Below are positions 23,808 to 31,875 of a DNA stretch of 64,000 nt, in pieces (the stretch's first letter is position 1; each line of letters opens with the position of its first letter). The position numbers were made by a program, and so were the translations under genes. The stretch comes from CAYQMF01 sp964418595 (GTDB lineage Bacteria; Planctomycetota; UBA1135; UBA2386). The stretch lies in assembly GCA_964418595.1 (NCBI GenBank), contig CAYQMF010000014.1, positions 12,730-76,729 on the forward strand. Direction: 5' to 3'. Under the pieces are notes generated by a model that saw only the letters and a program-made list of their open reading frames with translations, was not told the DNA's origin and searched no databases.

Positions 23808-26800
23808 CCGCGACGAACGGCGCCGCGCGCTCACCGACTTCGGCCGCAACCTCGTGGTCACCGCGGGCGCAGGCACCGGCAAGACGTCGCTCCTGGTCGG
23901 GCGCCTGCTGGCCGCGCTGCTCTGCCAGCACATGGACCCCGGGCGGCTCCTGGCGGTGACTTTCACCGAGAACGCCGCCGCGGAGATGCGACAGCGGCTC
24001 GCGCGCATGCTGCGCGCCGTGCCCGCGTTCCTCGACGGCGCCCCGATCGACGGCTCGGATCGCTTCGTCCTCGAGGAACTCGGCATCGGGCCGGAGCACC
24101 GCGCCCGCGCCGCGGACCGTCTCGCCGACCTCGATCGCCTCGCGCTGGCCACGTTCCATGGCTTCTGCCTGCGGCTGCTGCAGGAGCAGGCCCGCGACCT
24201 CGACCTGCCCGCGACGCTCCGCATCGGCACGGAGGAGACAGTGCGCGAGCGCTTCGACCAGGACTTCCTCGCCTTCCTCGGCACCGCCGCGCAGGGACCG
24301 CACGCCGAGGTGCTCGACTCCTTCGAGGCCCAAGAACTGCGCGAGCTGGCCTTCGCCCTGCTGACCCTGCCGGAGGAGTCCTGGGACACGCTGGCCACGC
24401 CGTTCGTGCCCACGGATCTCGAGACGCGAGCCGCGGAACTGGACGCGCTCCTCGCGCGCTTCCCCGGTGCGCGCCCAGCGTGGCGTGACTACGCGGGGCG
24501 GCTGCGGGATCACTACGGGGTCCTGCGCACGAACCGGGGTGCGGTCGACCTCGAGCTGCTCGTCAAGACCGTGCCGAAGGCGGGCAAGCGCGAACTCGGC
24601 GAACGCGACGACCTGCTGGCGACCGAAGCGCTGGGCCAGCACCGCGACTACCTGCGCGCGCTCCTCGACACGAGCGAACCGACGATCCTGCGCGCCCGCG
24701 AGTTCCTCCTGCCCTTCCTGCACGACCAGCGCGCGAACCGGGCACGCGCCGGTGAGCTGTCCTTCGACGACTTGCTGTTGCTCACCCGACGCGTGCTCAT
24801 GGATCGCGGCGCAGTGCGCAAGCAGCTCGCCGGTCGCTACCAGTCGATCCTGGTCGACGAGTTCCAGGACACCGATCCGCTGCAGTACGACGTGCTCTTC
24901 CTGCTGGCGAGCGATCCGACGCGCGATGCGGGCGACAAGCTCACCGACCCGACCAGGCTGCCGCTGCGCCCGTGCCTGTTCATCGTCGGCGACGCCAAGC
25001 AGAGCGTGTATCGCTTCCGGCGCGCCGACGTCGGCGCCTACTTCCGCGCCGTCGCACACATCGCCGGCGACGCGTCGGCCAGCGGGCGCCTCACGCTCTC
25101 CGCCAACTTCCGCAGCCGCCCGCGGATCCTCGGGTTCGTCAACGCCGCCTGCGCCCACATGCTCGCGCCGGACGTGCCGTACCAGCTCGGCTACGAGCCG
25201 GTGCACGCGGTCCGCGACGAGAAGGGCGAAGGAGCGCGCGTAGAGCTGCTCCTCCTGCCCCGCGTCGCGGGCACGCAGCTCGCGTACGCGCGGCGCGTGC
25301 GAGAAGGCCAGGCGATCATCGACATCCTCGACGAGCTGCGCCACGACGGCGTGGCGCTCGGCTCGATCGCGATCCTCCTGCGCGCGGCCACCGACACCGC
25401 GTGGTTGCTGCGTCCGCTGCGTCAGGCCGGCGTGCCCTACGTGATGCAGGGCAGCCGGCGCTTCTACTCGCGGCACGAGATCGTGCTCGCCGGCGCGCTG
25501 CTCGCCGCCATGGCCCGACCGTTCGACCCGGTGCCGACGCTGGCGATCCTGCGCTCGGCCGTGTGCGGCGCTGTCGACGCCGAGCTGGTGGCCTGGCGGA
25601 ACGCGGGGCGGGCCTTCGACTACCGCGAAGATGTCGTGGGCGAAGGCCCGGTCGCCGACGGTCTGCGCCTGTTGCGCGACCTGCACGCGCGCGTGACCAC
25701 GCTGCCACTGCACGCGGCGCTGCCCGCGATCCTGCGGCACGAGGATCTCCTGCTCACCGAGGGGGCCGGCTTCGAGGGCGCGCAGCGCCTCGCCAATCTC
25801 GAGCGCCTGCTGCTCAACCTGCTGGCAGCCGCTCCGCTCGACCTCGCCGCGGCCGCAGCCCTCGTCGAGCGCCGCGCGCTGCGCGAGACCGACGACGAGG
25901 AGAGCGCGCTGTTCGAGGAAGGCGGCGAGGCGGTGCGGATCATGACCGTACACGCGGCCAAAGGCCTCGAGTTCGACGTGGTCATCCTGCCGGACATCGC
26001 GCGCCGGCCCCCGTCGGACCCCGACGGGGAGCGTTGGGCCGCCGAGCGGCAGTTCACGGCGGACGGGCGCGAACTCGTCGCGGTGCAGGTCGGCGCCAAG
26101 GTCAACCGCGCCGCACGCGTGGCACGCATCGAGGCGCGGCGCCACGACGACGCGGAGGAGCGCCGGCTGTTCTACGTCGCGAGCACGCGCGCGCGCGAGC
26201 GGCTCCTGCTGCTGGGGCACGACGACGACGACGTGGTGCGTCAGTCACGCTGGCAGGCCGATCTCGTGACCGCGCCCCTCGGCGGCATCGCGGGCTTCGC
26301 GCTTCGCCAGCTCGACGAGCCGCGGCTTCGCCCCGTCGCGCCGTCCGACGCGGAGGCCTTCGACGTCGCCCCCGCCGTACACGCTCTCGACGCGCACCGA
26401 GCCCTCGCCGTGCGCGCCGCGCAGGAGGCGCGGCCCGCTGCCCGCACTGCGAGCGGCGAAGGCCCCGACCAAGACCAGCCAGCCGTGCCCGGACCCGCCC
26501 GCAGCCTCGCGCTGCGCCTGGGCGAGGCCGCGCACGCGTATCTCGCGCTGGTCGACTTCGCGGCGTCGGAGGTCGATCGCGACCTCCTGCGGCGCGTGGC
26601 GCCGGAGCCGGACATCTGCGCTCCGCTCGAGGACTGGCTCGCTCGCTTCCACACCAGTCCGCTGCGCGCGCGCCTCGCCGCCGCGCGCTCCGTCGAGCGC
26701 GAACTGCCGGTCGCGTACCGCACCCCGGATGGGCGCACGGTGCACGGTGTCCTCGACGTCCTCACGCAGGCCGCCGACGGCGCGTGGCACATCCTCGACT

Positions 26801-26934
26801 GGAAGACGGATCGCAGCCCCGACCACGAACGCCACCGCGCGCAGCTCGACGCCTACGCACACGGCGTGCAGCTCGCGCTCGACCTTCCGGATCCGCCGGG
26901 CGCGCAGGCTGTGTTCCTGCAGGACTCGACCTGA
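23797..26934 (+). CDS. addA: UvrD-family helicase/nuclease AddA
   Basis: A 1045-residue superfamily 1 helicase with a C-terminal nuclease. Motifs in order: Walker A TAGAGTGKTS, Ia FTENAAAEMRQR, II ILVDEFQDTDPLQ, III VGDAKQSVYRFRRA, IV LSANFRSRPR, V MTVHAAKGLEFDVVIL, VI RRLFYVASTRARERL. The RecB-type nuclease site is GVLDVLTQAADGAWHILDWK with TD following, then QLDAYA. It works with AddB to unwind and resect DNA ends in the cytoplasm. It overlaps addB by 11 bp. Confidence 0.92.
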   Translation: MLPDRDERRRALTDFGRNLVVTAGAGTGKTSLLVGRLLAALLCQHMDPGRLLAVTFTENAAAEMRQRLARMLRAVPAFLDGAPIDGSDRFVLEELGIGPEHRARAADRLADLDRLALATFHGFCLRLLQEQARDLDLPATLRIGTEETVRERFDQDFLAFLGTAAQGPHAEVLDSFEAQELRELAFALLTLPEESWDTLATPFVPTDLETRAAELDALLARFPGARPAWRDYAGRLRDHYGVLRTNRGAVDLELLVKTVPKAGKRELGERDDLLATEALGQHRDYLRALLDTSEPTILRAREFLLPFLHDQRANRARAGELSFDDLLLLTRRVLMDRGAVRKQLAGRYQSILVDEFQDTDPLQYDVLFLLASDPTRDAGDKLTDPTRLPLRPCLFIVGDAKQSVYRFRRADVGAYFRAVAHIAGDASASGRLTLSANFRSRPRILGFVNAACAHMLAPDVPYQLGYEPVHAVRDEKGEGARVELLLLPRVAGTQLAYARRVREGQAIIDILDELRHDGVALGSIAILLRAATDTAWLLRPLRQAGVPYVMQGSRRFYSRHEIVLAGALLAAMARPFDPVPTLAILRSAVCGAVDAELVAWRNAGRAFDYREDVVGEGPVADGLRLLRDLHARVTTLPLHAALPAILRHEDLLLTEGAGFEGAQRLANLERLLLNLLAAAPLDLAAAAALVERRALRETDDEESALFEEGGEAVRIMTVHAAKGLEFDVVILPDIARRPPSDPDGERWAAERQFTADGRELVAVQVGAKVNRAARVARIEARRHDDAEERRLFYVASTRARERLLLLGHDDDDVVRQSRWQADLVTAPLGGIAGFALRQLDEPRLRPVAPSDAEAFDVAPAVHALDAHRALAVRAAQEARPAARTASGEGPDQDQPAVPGPARSLALRLGEAAHAYLALVDFAASEVDRDLLRRVAPEPDICAPLEDWLARFHTSPLRARLAAARSVERELPVAYRTPDGRTVHGVLDVLTQAADGAWHILDWKTDRSPDHERHRAQLDAYAHGVQLALDLPDPPGAQAVFLQDST

Positions 26935-26943
26935 CGACGTCGC

Positions 26944-26949
26944 TAGCAT
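26944..26949 (+). promoter_or_regulatory. TANNNT -10-like box of the FIST gene
   Basis: CGCTAGCAT ends 8 bp before the ATG at 26958, the same spacing as at 7592 and 20922. It lies just after the addA stop. Confidence 0.4.
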
Positions 26950-26957
26950 CGCACGCG

Positions 26958-28151
26958 ATGCAGTTCGCCAGCGCGTTGTCCACCGCGCCTCGCGTCGACG
27001 ACGCCGTGGCCGAAGTCGTGGCCGCCTTGCACCCACGCCGGGTCGCTCCCATCGACCTGTGCGTGGTGTTCGCATCGGCCGGCTACCGCGGCGAACTCGA
27101 CCGCCTGCCGGCCTTGCTCTGGGAGAGCCTGCAGCCGCGCCAGCTGATCGGCTGCACCGGCGGCGGGATCATCGGCGCCGGCCGGGAGATCGAGGGCGCG
27201 CCGGCGCTGAGCGTCACGCTGGCGTCGCTCCCGGGCGTGGGGGTCGAGGTCCGCCACCTGCACGATGGCGACCTCCCCGACGCGGACGCCGGGCCGGATG
27301 CGTGGGTGGAACGGCTCGGCGTGGCCCCCGCCGCGGTGCGCGGCATGGTGGTGCTGCCGGAGCCGTTCTCGTTCGACGCCCCACGCCTGCTCGCAGGGCT
27401 CGACTTCGCCTACCCGCGGGCGGCGAAGGTCGGCGGCATCGCCTCGGGCAGCCAGACCCCCGACGGCCACGCTCTCTTCACGGGCCGGCAGGCGCATCGC
27501 GCCGGCGCCGTCGTCGCCAGCATGTCGGGCGCGGTCGAGTTCGCGCCGCTGCTCGCGCAGGGATGCAAGCCCTTCGGCCGGATCGGCACGATCACCGCCG
27601 CCCAGCACAATCGGCTGCAGCAAGTCGATCAGCTCCCGGCGCTGGCCTTCCTCGAAGAACAGCTCGCCGGCCTCGACGATGCGGATCGCGAGCTGGCCAC
27701 GACGCGCCCGGTGTTCCTGGGTATCGCGATGGATCCGTTCGTGCCCACCGACGAACTCGGCGCGGGCGCGTGGCTGATCCGCAACCTCATCGGCGTCGAC
27801 GAGGCGAGCGGCGCCCTCGACATCGGCGAGCTGCTGGCGCACGGCCGACGCGTGCAGTTCCATCTGATGGACGAGCACACGTCCGCGGCCGACCTCCGCG
27901 GCGTGCTGCAACGCCACCGCGCCCGGCGACCCGCCGCTCCGGCCGGCGCGCTCCTGTTCTCGTGCCTGGGTCGGGGACGCCACCTGTACGGCGAGGCCGA
28001 CCACGACAGCCGCCTGTTCCGCGAGGAACTCAGCGACGTGCCTCTGGGCGGGTTCTTCTGCAACGGCGAGATCGGACCGGTCGGCGGCACGACCTACCTG
28101 CACGGCTACACGTCCGCGTTCGCGGTGCTGCGGCCCATGATCTCGACGTGA
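26958..28151 (+). CDS. FIST N- and C-domain sensory protein
   Basis: A 397-residue cytoplasmic protein made of the two FIST domains. The N-terminal part includes LIGCTGGGIIGAGREIEGAP, a typical FIST_N glycine box. The C-terminal part has GALLFSCLGRGRHLYG and GGFFCNGEIGPVGGTTYLHGYTS, the FIST_C signature. FIST domains are thought to bind small ligands such as amino acids and are usually joined to or near signalling proteins; no such partner is adjacent here. The stop overlaps the GTG of the next gene (GTGA at 28148-28151), so it is coupled to a membrane permease-like gene, which may reflect ligand uptake. Confidence 0.85.
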   Translation: MQFASALSTAPRVDDAVAEVVAALHPRRVAPIDLCVVFASAGYRGELDRLPALLWESLQPRQLIGCTGGGIIGAGREIEGAPALSVTLASLPGVGVEVRHLHDGDLPDADAGPDAWVERLGVAPAAVRGMVVLPEPFSFDAPRLLAGLDFAYPRAAKVGGIASGSQTPDGHALFTGRQAHRAGAVVASMSGAVEFAPLLAQGCKPFGRIGTITAAQHNRLQQVDQLPALAFLEEQLAGLDDADRELATTRPVFLGIAMDPFVPTDELGAGAWLIRNLIGVDEASGALDIGELLAHGRRVQFHLMDEHTSAADLRGVLQRHRARRPAAPAGALLFSCLGRGRHLYGEADHDSRLFREELSDVPLGGFFCNGEIGPVGGTTYLHGYTSAFAVLRPMIST

Positions 28152-29656
28152 GCGACGCGACCGCACGGACCCGGGAGGCGACGTCCTTTCCCCTGCCGCA
28201 CGGCGCGGTGCGCGCGCTCGTGCACACGTGGCTCATCCTCGACTTCTTCGGCGAGAGCCGCCGCACCGGCCAACCGAGCAGCACCCTCACCACCACGATC
28301 TTCGGGCAGGCGTTCCTGGCGCTGGTGATCGCGGCCGTGCTCTTCCCGGACACGCCGCTCGTCGCGTTCGCGGCCGCCAACATCTCGATCTCGACGCTGC
28401 TCGTGGGGATCGGGCACCTCGGCGACGACCGGGCGGCCTCGCGGCGACGCGCCGACCAGGCGCTGGTCCTGCCCGCGCCCCTCCGCGTGCGCAGCCTGCT
28501 GCTGGCGCGGGCCCTGTACGGCAGCTTCTACGTGTGCCTGCTCACGATCGGCATGGCCCTGCCGCCGGCGATCCTGTGCGCGTTCCTCCCAGGCCAGGGC
28601 CTCGCCACGATCCCCGTCTACCTGGCGTGCGCGTGTCTGTGCGCCGGCCTGTTCACCGCGACGCTGGTCCTCTGCCTGCGCGCGGCCGACCGCGTGCTCG
28701 GTGCCGCCCGCGCCCAGTTGCTCGCCGGCTCCGCGAAGGCACTCCTCCTGCTGCTCGGGATCGTGGCCTTCGCCAAGGGGGCGCGCCACCTCGGCGGCCC
28801 GCTCGTCGCGCTTCCCTTCCCGACGCCGGCGGTGCAGGCGTGGCCGCCATACTGGGCCGGGCGCGCCCTGCAGGGCGACCTCTCGTTCGTGCTCGCGCTC
28901 GTCGCGGGCGGCGTCGCTCTCGCCATCGTCGCGTTGCTGCTGGCCCGCGACGCGGAGGCGGGTGCGGCCCTGCGCGTGCGGCCCGCGGGACGATGGAATG
29001 CATTCCTCGGCCACCTCGCGCGCCGACGCCCGGCCCCGTTCGGGACGGCGACGTTCACCGCGGCGATGCTGTACCGGAGTCCCGGCTTCCGCGGCAAGGT
29101 GCTGCCGCTGTTCGGCCTGCCGATCGGCATGTGGCTGCTCGCCGCCACCAGCAGCGATGCGACCAGCGCGCGGCGCCTTGCCGCGGTCGCAGCCCAGCTC
29201 CCGGCGGTGTACCTGCCGTTCCTCGTGGCGTTCCTGGGCAGCGGTGACGAGCCCCGGGCGCGCTGGCTGTTCCTGACGGCGCCGCAGGTGTCGCCACCCT
29301 TGATCCGGCACGCCGTGCTCCTCGCGATCTCGACGCACGTGCTCGTGCCCGCGCACGCCATCCTGCTCGCCGCCGCGGTGCTGGTCGATCCCGTGGAGGC
29401 GCTGATCCGGTCCGCGTTCGCGCTGGGCGTCGCCGTGCACGTGGCGCGCTTCGCCCTACGCTCGTGGACGGAGGTCCCGTTCTCGAGCGGGGATGCAAGC
29501 TCCGGTCTCGACCTCGGGGGCCTGATCGCCGCGGCCCTGGGCCTCACGCTCCTGGGCCTCGGCTTCTCGGCCCTTCCCCTCCCCTTGGCCGGCGGCGCCG
29601 CCGCGCTCGTGGTGGGCTCGGCCTACGTTTCCCTTCGCCGGGTGCCAGGGTCATGA
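28148..29656 (+). CDS. ABC-2 type permease-like membrane protein
   Basis: A 502-residue protein with about twelve hydrophobic segments. A soluble N-terminus has GESRRTGQPSSTLTTTIFGQ, and the body contains FGTATFTAAMLYRSPGFRGK, both resembling ABC-2 type exporter permeases. No ATPase gene is next to it; the only one in this window is 30 kb away. The start is GTG at 28148, overlapping the FIST stop by 4 bp, and the stop overlaps the next small ORF as ATGA. The substrate is unknown. Confidence 0.6.
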   Translation: MSDATARTREATSFPLPHGAVRALVHTWLILDFFGESRRTGQPSSTLTTTIFGQAFLALVIAAVLFPDTPLVAFAAANISISTLLVGIGHLGDDRAASRRRADQALVLPAPLRVRSLLLARALYGSFYVCLLTIGMALPPAILCAFLPGQGLATIPVYLACACLCAGLFTATLVLCLRAADRVLGAARAQLLAGSAKALLLLLGIVAFAKGARHLGGPLVALPFPTPAVQAWPPYWAGRALQGDLSFVLALVAGGVALAIVALLLARDAEAGAALRVRPAGRWNAFLGHLARRRPAPFGTATFTAAMLYRSPGFRGKVLPLFGLPIGMWLLAATSSDATSARRLAAVAAQLPAVYLPFLVAFLGSGDEPRARWLFLTAPQVSPPLIRHAVLLAISTHVLVPAHAILLAAAVLVDPVEALIRSAFALGVAVHVARFALRSWTEVPFSSGDASSGLDLGGLIAAALGLTLLGLGFSALPLPLAGGAAALVVGSAYVSLRRVPGS

Positions 29657-29784
29657 GCGAACCGTTCGTCCCGAAACCGCCCCCCGAGCCTTCGCTCCGG
29701 CGTGAGCTGCGTGCCATCCTCACGCTCTACGTGATCCTCGCTGTGCTCCCGACCGTACTGGGCCTCCTCTTCGGCCCCCGATGA
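29653..29784 (+). CDS. 43-residue single-helix membrane protein
   Basis: The peptide MSEPFVPKPPPEPSLRRELR leads into one hydrophobic helix (AILTLYVILAVLPTVLGLLF) and ends GPR. The ATG overlaps the TGA of the permease gene (ATGA), so it is probably translated by coupling and may be a small subunit of that protein. No family is recognised. Confidence 0.6.
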   Translation: MSEPFVPKPPPEPSLRRELRAILTLYVILAVLPTVLGLLFGPR

Positions 29785-29892
29785 GAGGTCGGACGCGGAG
29801 ACCCCACCTTGGGGCCTCGTGGAGGCCGGGCTTGCCCCGCCCCCTGGGGAGGATTACCGTTCCCGGCTGTTACTTCCCCGGGCGGCAGACAC

Positions 29893-29898
29893 AGGAGG
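29893..29898 (+). promoter_or_regulatory. Strong Shine-Dalgarno site AGGAGG
   Basis: ACAGGAGGATGCC precedes the ATG at 29904. It is one of only a few clear Shine-Dalgarno sites in the window. Confidence 0.6.
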
Positions 29899-29903
29899 AT
29901 GCC

Positions 29904-30107
29904 ATGACGGGTGTTGAACAGGTGATCGAACGCAGCGACGACACGATGCCGCGGATCAGCCCGCCGGCGCCGAAGGATGCGGCGCAGGCAGAGGTTCGTG
30001 CTGCGGATGCCGGCGGCGCGCCCCTCGACGACGGCGGCTTCAGCCCGGACCCCGCGCGCCGGACCGATCGCTACCGACTCGTCACGCCGTACTGCTTGCG
30101 GCTGTAG
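29904..30107 (+). CDS. 67-residue hypothetical protein
   Basis: A small acidic, Pro/Ala-rich protein (MTGVEQVIERSDDTMPRISP ... RYRLVTPYCLRL) with no hydrophobic helix. Its near-consensus ribosome binding site suggests real and strong translation. No family is recognised. It stands alone, convergent with the RluA-type gene, 119 bp after the small membrane ORF. Confidence 0.5.
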   Translation: MTGVEQVIERSDDTMPRISPPAPKDAAQAEVRAADAGGAPLDDGGFSPDPARRTDRYRLVTPYCLRL

Positions 30108-30120
30108 CGCGCGGCTTGCC

Positions 30121-30151
30121 TCACTGGCGGGCCCTCACTGGCGGGCCCTCA
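30121..30151 (-). repeat. 14-bp tandem repeat carrying TGA stops in all three frames
   Basis: TCACTGGCGGGCCC occurs twice head to tail (30121-30134 and 30135-30148), and a third TCA at 30149-30151 is the stop codon of the pseudouridine synthase. On the minus strand this gives three TGA codons 14 bases apart, one in each frame. Confidence 0.6.
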
Positions 30152-31162
30152 CTCGGGCACGAGGGCGGCCATGTCGTCCGGTAGCGGTGCGCGGATCTGC
30201 ATCTGCTCGTCGCGCCGCGGGTGATGGAACTCGAGCTGGCTCGCGTGCAGGGCGTGGCGGTCGAGCACGAGGCGCGCGCGGGTCGCATCGCTGAGTTGGT
30301 CGCGGAGGTGCTCCAGGAAGACCTCGTCCGGCACGCCGTAGATCTTGTCGCCGACCAACGGGCAGCCGACCGCCGCCATGTGCACGCGGAGCTGGTGCGT
30401 GCGTCCGGTCTGCGGTCGCAGTTCGACGAGCGAGAACGCGCCGCGCGCGCGCACGGTCTCGTAGTGCGTGACCGCGGGCAGCCCCGACCCATCGCGTCGG
30501 GCTTCGAGCTTGAGGCGGACGGCCGAGTCGCGTGCCGGCCCGATCCCCAGCTCGATCACTCCGGCGCGGGGTGTCGGAACGCCGTGCACGACCGCGAGGT
30601 AGGTCTTTCGGACCTGTCGATTCTCGAACTGCTGCGACACCGTCGCGTGGAAGTCCTCGTCCAGGCCCGCGCACACGACGCCGGAAGTCTCGCGATCGAT
30701 CCGATGCATGAGCCGTGGGACCACGTCGTGCGCGGGATCGTCCGGGCGACGGTAGCGGCCGTGCAGGAAGTGGATCAGCGTCCCGTACACGCGCCGTCCG
30801 GACGGGTGAACCGCGACGCCCGGCGGCTTGTCGACCGCGACCATGTAGCGGTCCTCGTACAGGATCGGGATCGCGAAGCCCTGCGGCGCGGTGTCGAAGT
30901 CGGGCTCCGGCTTCTCCGGCACGTTGACGACGATCAGCTCACCGCGGCGCACGCGCGCCGCCGGCCGCGCCTCGCGGCCCTCGAGTTCGACGTAGCCGTC
31001 GCGGATGAGCCGATGGATGCTCGTGCGCGACCGCCAGGTGAGGAAGTGCCCCAGCGCGACGTCGAGGCGGCAGCCGTCCTGCCGTGCGTCGATGACGACC
31101 TCGACCCGTTCGATGGGTCGGGACAGGTCCTTCGGTGGCTGGCCTTGGATGCGCGGGATCAC
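30149..31162 (-). CDS. RluA-family 23S rRNA pseudouridine synthase (RluD-like)
   Basis: A 337-residue enzyme. An N-terminal S4 RNA-binding domain covers residues ~25-85 (RLDVALGHFLTWRSRTSIHR). The catalytic domain has YEDRYMVAVDKPPGVAVHPS, the active-site motif HRIDRETSG with Asp156, RQVRKTYLAVV, and LRPQTGRTHQLRVHMAAVGCP, all standard for RluA/RluD. It isomerises specific uridines in large-subunit rRNA. The start is GTG at 31162, with a TAAGCT box 12 bp upstream. It lies downstream of rpsU on the same strand, separated by the duplicated hairpin element. The exact target uridines cannot be told from sequence. Confidence 0.85.
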   Translation of the reverse strand: MIPRIQGQPPKDLSRPIERVEVVIDARQDGCRLDVALGHFLTWRSRTSIHRLIRDGYVELEGREARPAARVRRGELIVVNVPEKPEPDFDTAPQGFAIPILYEDRYMVAVDKPPGVAVHPSGRRVYGTLIHFLHGRYRRPDDPAHDVVPRLMHRIDRETSGVVCAGLDEDFHATVSQQFENRQVRKTYLAVVHGVPTPRAGVIELGIGPARDSAVRLKLEARRDGSGLPAVTHYETVRARGAFSLVELRPQTGRTHQLRVHMAAVGCPLVGDKIYGVPDEVFLEHLRDQLSDATRARLVLDRHALHASQLEFHHPRRDEQMQIRAPLPDDMAALVPE

Positions 31163-31174
31163 GGCAGGCCGCGC

Positions 31175-31180
31175 AGCTTA
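31175..31180 (-). promoter_or_regulatory. TANNNT -10-like box of the pseudouridine synthase gene
   Basis: GGTAAGCT on the minus strand, 12 bp before the GTG at 31162. It suggests a separate promoter after the repeat element. Confidence 0.35.
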
Positions 31181-31214
31181 CCGGGACGCGCACTCCGCCG
31201 GATGGTCTCCCACG

Positions 31215-31315
31215 GACGTCGCGGCGGGGCCCATGCGCCACCTTGGCGAGGGCGTCCCCCGCGTGCGACGTCTTCCGCAAGGCCTGAGCAGCAACGTCCG
31301 CAGGGCGTTGCTGCT
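31215..31315 (-). repeat. Structured tandem element, unit 1 (rpsU-distal)
   Basis: A 101-base unit about 95% identical to unit 2 at 31322-31423, with a period of 107 bp. It contains two hairpins. Hairpin A pairs GACGTCGC (31215-31222) with GCGACGTC (31265-31272) and extends inward through GCGGGG/CCCCGC. Hairpin B is a perfect 10-bp stem, AGCAGCAACG (31287-31296) with CGTTGCTGCT (31306-31315), and a 9-base loop TCCGCAGGG. No open frame of interest is conserved. Confidence 0.75.
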
Positions 31316-31321
31316 TCCCGA

Positions 31322-31423
31322 GACGTCGCAGCGGGGCCCATGCGCCACCTCGGCGAGGGCGTCCCCCGCGTTGCGACGTCTTCAGCAAGGCCTGAGCAGC
31401 AACGTCCGCAGGGCGTCGCTGCT
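31322..31423 (-). repeat. Structured tandem element, unit 2 (rpsU-proximal)
   Basis: A 102-base unit whose first transcribed base falls in the rpsU stop codon, so it is in effect the rpsU 3' UTR. Hairpin A pairs GACGTCGCA (31322-31330) with TGCGACGTC (31372-31380). Hairpin B is 31395-31404 with 31414-31423, with one mismatch. It differs from unit 1 at four substitutions and one extra T. Confidence 0.75.
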
Positions 31424-31722
31424 CAGATCTCGCTGCCGCTCGTGACGGCCGACACGACGTCGTCGTCCATCCCGTCGCCGAGCTGGTTCGCCTTCACCTT
31501 CGACTTGCGCGCCGTGCGCGTCTTGGTCCGCGTGAACTTGCGGGCCATGCGCTGGATGTTGCGGATCCGCTCCCGCTCCTCCCTCCGCAGCCGGTCGCTC
31601 CGCTTCTCGTAGTAGGCGTACTTCTTGGAGAGGCGGAACACGCCAGCGTAGTTGCACTGACGCTTGAAACGCCGCAGCGCGGCGTCGACGGGCTCGTTCG
31701 GACGGATCTGGACCTTGATCAT
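31423..31722 (-). CDS. rpsU: 30S ribosomal protein S21 (extended)
   Basis: A 99-residue bS21. The core MIKVQIRPNEPVDAALRRFK and GVFRLSKKYAYYEKRSDRLR is typical of the family, which helps initiation by binding near the anti-Shine-Dalgarno region of 16S rRNA. Usual S21 is about 70 residues. Here a basic stretch (RKFTRTKTRTARKSKVKANQ) and an acidic tail (GDGMDDDVVSAVTSGSEI) follow. It is divergent from recD2, and its stop codon abuts the duplicated hairpin element. Confidence 0.9.
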   Translation of the reverse strand: MIKVQIRPNEPVDAALRRFKRQCNYAGVFRLSKKYAYYEKRSDRLRREERERIRNIQRMARKFTRTKTRTARKSKVKANQLGDGMDDDVVSAVTSGSEI

Positions 31723-31863
31723 GCGGAGGCTTGACGGTTTCGGCGGCTCTGAAAAGGCGGTGGAAGCGACGGTGGCGACGCTGCTCTCCCGGGGATAATC
31801 GGCCGCCGTGAGGGCGCGACAGGATAACTACACCGCCCGAACGAGCAACCTGTGGAGCCACAA

Positions 31864-31868
31864 AAGGA
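31864..31868 (+). promoter_or_regulatory. Shine-Dalgarno AAGGA deciding the recD2 start
   Basis: AAGGA lies 7 bp before the GTG at 31876. It favours that codon over the in-frame GTG at 31852. Confidence 0.5.
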
Positions 31869-31875
31869 TGGAACG

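Noticed and set aside
20922..26934. The large helicase/nuclease pair as a novel phage-defence system.
   Set aside because: All motifs and the overlap fit standard AddB-AddA recombination repair.
31215..31423. CRISPR array.
   Set aside because: Only two near-identical ~102-base units 107 bp apart; no short direct repeats with unique spacers and no cas gene in the window.
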